From: JBEKVE01 sp049514335
Lineage (GTDB): Bacteria; Actinomycetota; Acidimicrobiia; Acidimicrobiales; UBA8190
NCBI GenBank assembly: GCA_049514335.1
Contig: JBEKVE010000165.1
Span: 1-7,019, forward strand
DNA length: 7,019 bases
Direction of reading: 5' to 3'
The notes beneath the pieces are model-generated. The model saw only the letters and a list, made by a program, of their open reading frames with translations, was not told the DNA's origin and made no database searches. The stretch's first letter is position 1. Each line of letters starts with the position of its first letter. Of the stretch, positions 5,248-7,019 are shown one piece after another. The translations under genes were made by a program, and so were the position numbers.

Positions 5248-6681
5248 ATGCTCGACGTCCTGACCGGGTTCGTCGGCGAGCTGCGCGCCGCCGGGCTGCC
5301 GGTGTCGCTCACCGAGTCGATCGACGCGGCCGAAGCCGTCCACCACATCCCCCTCGAGGACCGCCAGGCCCTCAAGTACGCGCTGGCGGCGACGCTCGTG
5401 AAGTCGTCCGCCCACTGGAAGGCCTTCGAGACCGCCTTCGAGGTCTATTTCTCCATGCGTGGCCCGCAGTACGAGCTCGATCCCGACGCCGACGCCGGTG
5501 CCGGCCGACAGGCCACCGATGCCGACGCCGCCCAGGGCGACGCGGCGGGGAGCGGCGGCGGGGGGGAGGCGATGTCGGCCGAGGACCTGGCCGAGATGCT
5601 GTTCCGGGCGCTGCGCTCGGCCAACGACGCGCAGGTCGCCGCGCTCGCCCGCCAGGCCGTGACCCGGTATGCGGGGATGGAGCCGGGACGGCCCGTGGGC
5701 GGCACCTATTACCTGTACCGGACGCTTCGCAATCTCGATCTCGACCGCCTGCTCGAACGACTGATGCAGACGGCGCGCGACGAAGCCCCCGAGGGACGCC
5801 TGACGCCGCTCGAGGAGCGCCTGGCGCGCGACGAGTTCCAGGAGAGGCTGGGCCGTCTGCGCCGCGAGCTCGAGGACGAGATCCGGCGCCGGCTCGTGGC
5901 CGACCGGGGCATCGAGGCCCTGGCCCGGTCGCTGCGCTCGCCGCTTCCCGAGGAGATCGACTTCATGCACGCCACGCGCGACGAGCTGGCGTCGTTGCGC
6001 CGCGCCATCCACCCCCTCACCCGGAAGCTGGCCGTTCGCCTGGCCCGCAAGCGCCGCCACGGGCGCAAGGGGGCCCTCGACTTCCGCTCCACCGTGCGCC
6101 ATTCGTTGTCGACGGGCGGGGTTCCCGTCGACCCCAAGTTCCGCTACCCCCGACCGGCCAAGCCCGAGATCGTGGTCATCGCCGACATCTCCGGGTCGGT
6201 GGCGTCCTTCGCCCGCTTCACGCTCCACCTCGTGCACGCCATCTCTTCGCAGTTCTCCAAGGTGCGCAGCTTCGTGTTCATCGACGGCATCGACGAGGTG
6301 ACGCGGTTCTTCGAGGGCGTCGACGACGTGGCGGAGGCCGTGCACCGCATCAACACCGAAGCCGACGTGGTGTGGGTGGACGGGCACTCCGACTACGGGC
6401 ACGCCTTCTCGGTGTTCTGGGAACGGTGGGGGGAGGAGATCACCCCCCGCACGAGCGTGCTCCTGCTGGGCGACGCCCGCAACAACTATCACGCGTCGCA
6501 GGCCTGGGTGGTCCAGGAGCTCCGTCACCGGGCCCGCCACGTGTACTGGCTCAACCCCGAGCCCCGCGCCTACTGGGGAACGGGGGACTCCATCCTCCAG
6601 GAGTACGCCGTGCACTGCGACGACGTGTTCGAATGCCGCAACCTGCGCCAGCTCGAGCGGTTCGTGTCGGAGCTGGCGTGA
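5248..6681 (+). CDS. CoxE-like VWA domain protein, partner of the AAA+ ATPase
   Basis: A 477-residue cytoplasmic protein with no signal peptide or membrane segment. The N-terminal helical part (about 1-72; FVGELRAAGLPVSLTESID) resembles CoxE-type proteins. A disordered Asp/Ala/Gly linker follows (about 76-108), then a charged helical middle (about 109-275) rich in Arg and Glu, possibly with coiled-coil character. The C-terminal VWA domain (about 305-477) has a MIDAS metal site: DISGS (D313, S315, S317), SDYG at 381-384 where Thr is more usual, and D409 in LLLGDARNN. VWA proteins next to MoxR ATPases are thought to act as adaptors that bind the client through the metal site. The ATG lies 10 bases after the ATPase stop with no clear Shine-Dalgarno, so translation is probably coupled. 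An in-frame ATG at 5572 just after a GGGGAGG run could give a shorter form, but its spacing is poor. The family call is firm; the client is unknown. Confidence 0.9.
   Translation: MLDVLTGFVGELRAAGLPVSLTESIDAAEAVHHIPLEDRQALKYALAATLVKSSAHWKAFETAFEVYFSMRGPQYELDPDADAGAGRQATDADAAQGDAAGSGGGGEAMSAEDLAEMLFRALRSANDAQVAALARQAVTRYAGMEPGRPVGGTYYLYRTLRNLDLDRLLERLMQTARDEAPEGRLTPLEERLARDEFQERLGRLRRELEDEIRRRLVADRGIEALARSLRSPLPEEIDFMHATRDELASLRRAIHPLTRKLAVRLARKRRHGRKGALDFRSTVRHSLSTGGVPVDPKFRYPRPAKPEIVVIADISGSVASFARFTLHLVHAISSQFSKVRSFVFIDGIDEVTRFFEGVDDVAEAVHRINTEADVVWVDGHSDYGHAFSVFWERWGEEITPRTSVLLLGDARNNYHASQAWVVQELRHRARHVYWLNPEPRAYWGTGDSILQEYAVHCDDVFECRNLRQLERFVSELA
5560..5566 (+). repeat. Run of seven G in the VWA gene linker
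   Basis: Seven consecutive G bases encode part of the Gly-rich linker (around residues 104-107). Such a run can slip during replication or be miscounted in sequencing; the frame as given is intact on both sides, so no frameshift is implied here. Confidence 0.7.
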
Positions 6682-7019
6682 GCGCCACGGACCCGCCCCC
6701 CGGCGTGCGGACCACGCCGCCGCTGGCGCCCGATCGCACCCGGGTCGTGCTCATCCGCCACGGCGAGGCGATGTGCAACGTCGACGGCGTGGTGGGAGGG
6801 CACACCGGCTGCACGGGCCTGACGCCGCGCGGCAGGCGACAGGCACTCGCCCTGCGGGCGCGACTCGTCGAGACCCACGAGCTGTCCGATGCGGTGGCGC
6901 TGTACACGAGCGTGCTGCCTCGTGCTGTGGAGACCGCCGCCCTGGCCGCGCCGGGTCTCGGCGGGGGAGCACCGCGCCCGGACTGCGCCCTGTGCGAGCT
7001 GCACCCCGGCGAGGCCGAC
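6678..7019 (+). CDS. Histidine phosphatase family protein, N-terminal part
   Basis: The first 114 codons of a phosphoglycerate-mutase-like phosphatase; the gene runs off the window with no stop. The signature RHGE is at 27-30, with H28 the residue that becomes phosphorylated in this family. HTGCTGLTPRGRRQA (42-56) is the usual segment leading into the first helix, R82 in SVLPRAVETA (78-87) is the second conserved Arg, and E107 in LCELHPGEAD fits the catalytic acid position. Residues 2-20 are a Pro-rich extension. The GTG start overlaps the VWA stop (GTGA) and has GGAG at 6669-6672, 5 bases upstream. Substrates in this family range from phosphosugars to alpha-ribazole phosphate and cannot be read from this part. 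In Mycobacterium tuberculosis the histidine phosphatase near this region is gpgP (glucosyl-3-phosphoglycerate phosphatase), so that role is possible but is only a positional guess. Confidence 0.88.
   Translation, partial: MSATDPPPGVRTTPPLAPDRTRVVLIRHGEAMCNVDGVVGGHTGCTGLTPRGRRQALALRARLVETHELSDAVALYTSVLPRAVETAALAAPGLGGGAPRPDCALCELHPGEAD

Noticed and set aside
3954..5375. Long antisense open frame (473 codons) opposite proA and the ATPase
   Set aside because: Same reason: the sense strand has clear AAA+ motifs, and the antisense protein has no recognisable domain.
5170..6615. Long antisense open frame (481 codons) opposite the VWA gene
   Set aside because: The sense frame has an intact MIDAS domain; the antisense product is a low-complexity shadow.
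4200..6681. Reading the AAA+/VWA pair as CO dehydrogenase maturation genes coxD and coxE
   Set aside because: No coxL, coxM or coxS or other molybdenum enzyme genes are in the window, and similar pairs occur outside CO oxidation clusters; only the family resemblance is claimed.
1..7019. Mobile elements, CRISPR arrays, tRNA or rRNA genes, signs of recent transfer
   Set aside because: No spaced direct repeats, transposase-like frames, terminal inverted repeats or RNA-like segments were seen, and base composition is uniform throughout.

Overview
The window is very GC-rich (about 70% or more by eye). Codons almost always end in G or C, GTG starts are frequent, and all complete genes lie on the + strand. 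Together with the gene content this suggests an actinobacterium (Actinomycetota). A deep-branching lineage such as Acidimicrobiia is possible but cannot be proven from this stretch. No mobile element, CRISPR array, tRNA or rRNA is visible.

Layout: a short leader (1-59) with a hairpin and a TANNNT -10 box; obg/cgtA (60-1430), a ribosome-associated GTPase; proB (1427-2566), glutamate 5-kinase with a PUA domain; an unrecognised 76-residue protein with two predicted membrane helices (2648-2878); a spacer with a hairpin and a TACCCT -10 box exactly placed for a leaderless transcript; proA (2956-4203), gamma-glutamyl phosphate reductase; a MoxR/CoxD-type AAA+ ATPase (4200-5237); a CoxE-like VWA protein (5248-6681); and the first 114 codons of a histidine-phosphatase family enzyme (6678 to the window edge).

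ProB and ProA catalyse the first two steps of proline synthesis from glutamate, and Obg links the region to ribosome biogenesis. The AAA+/VWA pair has the build of a MoxR-VWA chaperone module. From memory the same order (proA, AAA+ ATPase, VWA protein) occurs in Mycobacterium tuberculosis as Rv2427c-Rv2426c-Rv2425c, with obg and proB on one side and a histidine phosphatase (gpgP, Rv2419c) on the other. This is therefore probably a conserved actinobacterial neighbourhood whose AAA+/VWA pair still lacks an assigned client. Three of the junctions are 4-base GTGA overlaps, which implies translational coupling.

The less ordinary points are the small two-helix protein splitting proB from proA, the possible leaderless promoters before obg and proA, a non-canonical G4 motif next to a 9-bp tandem repeat in obg, and low-complexity inserts in both partners of the AAA+/VWA pair. 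Nothing here is clearly a wholly new system; the AAA+/VWA pair and the small membrane protein are the best candidates for undescribed biology.
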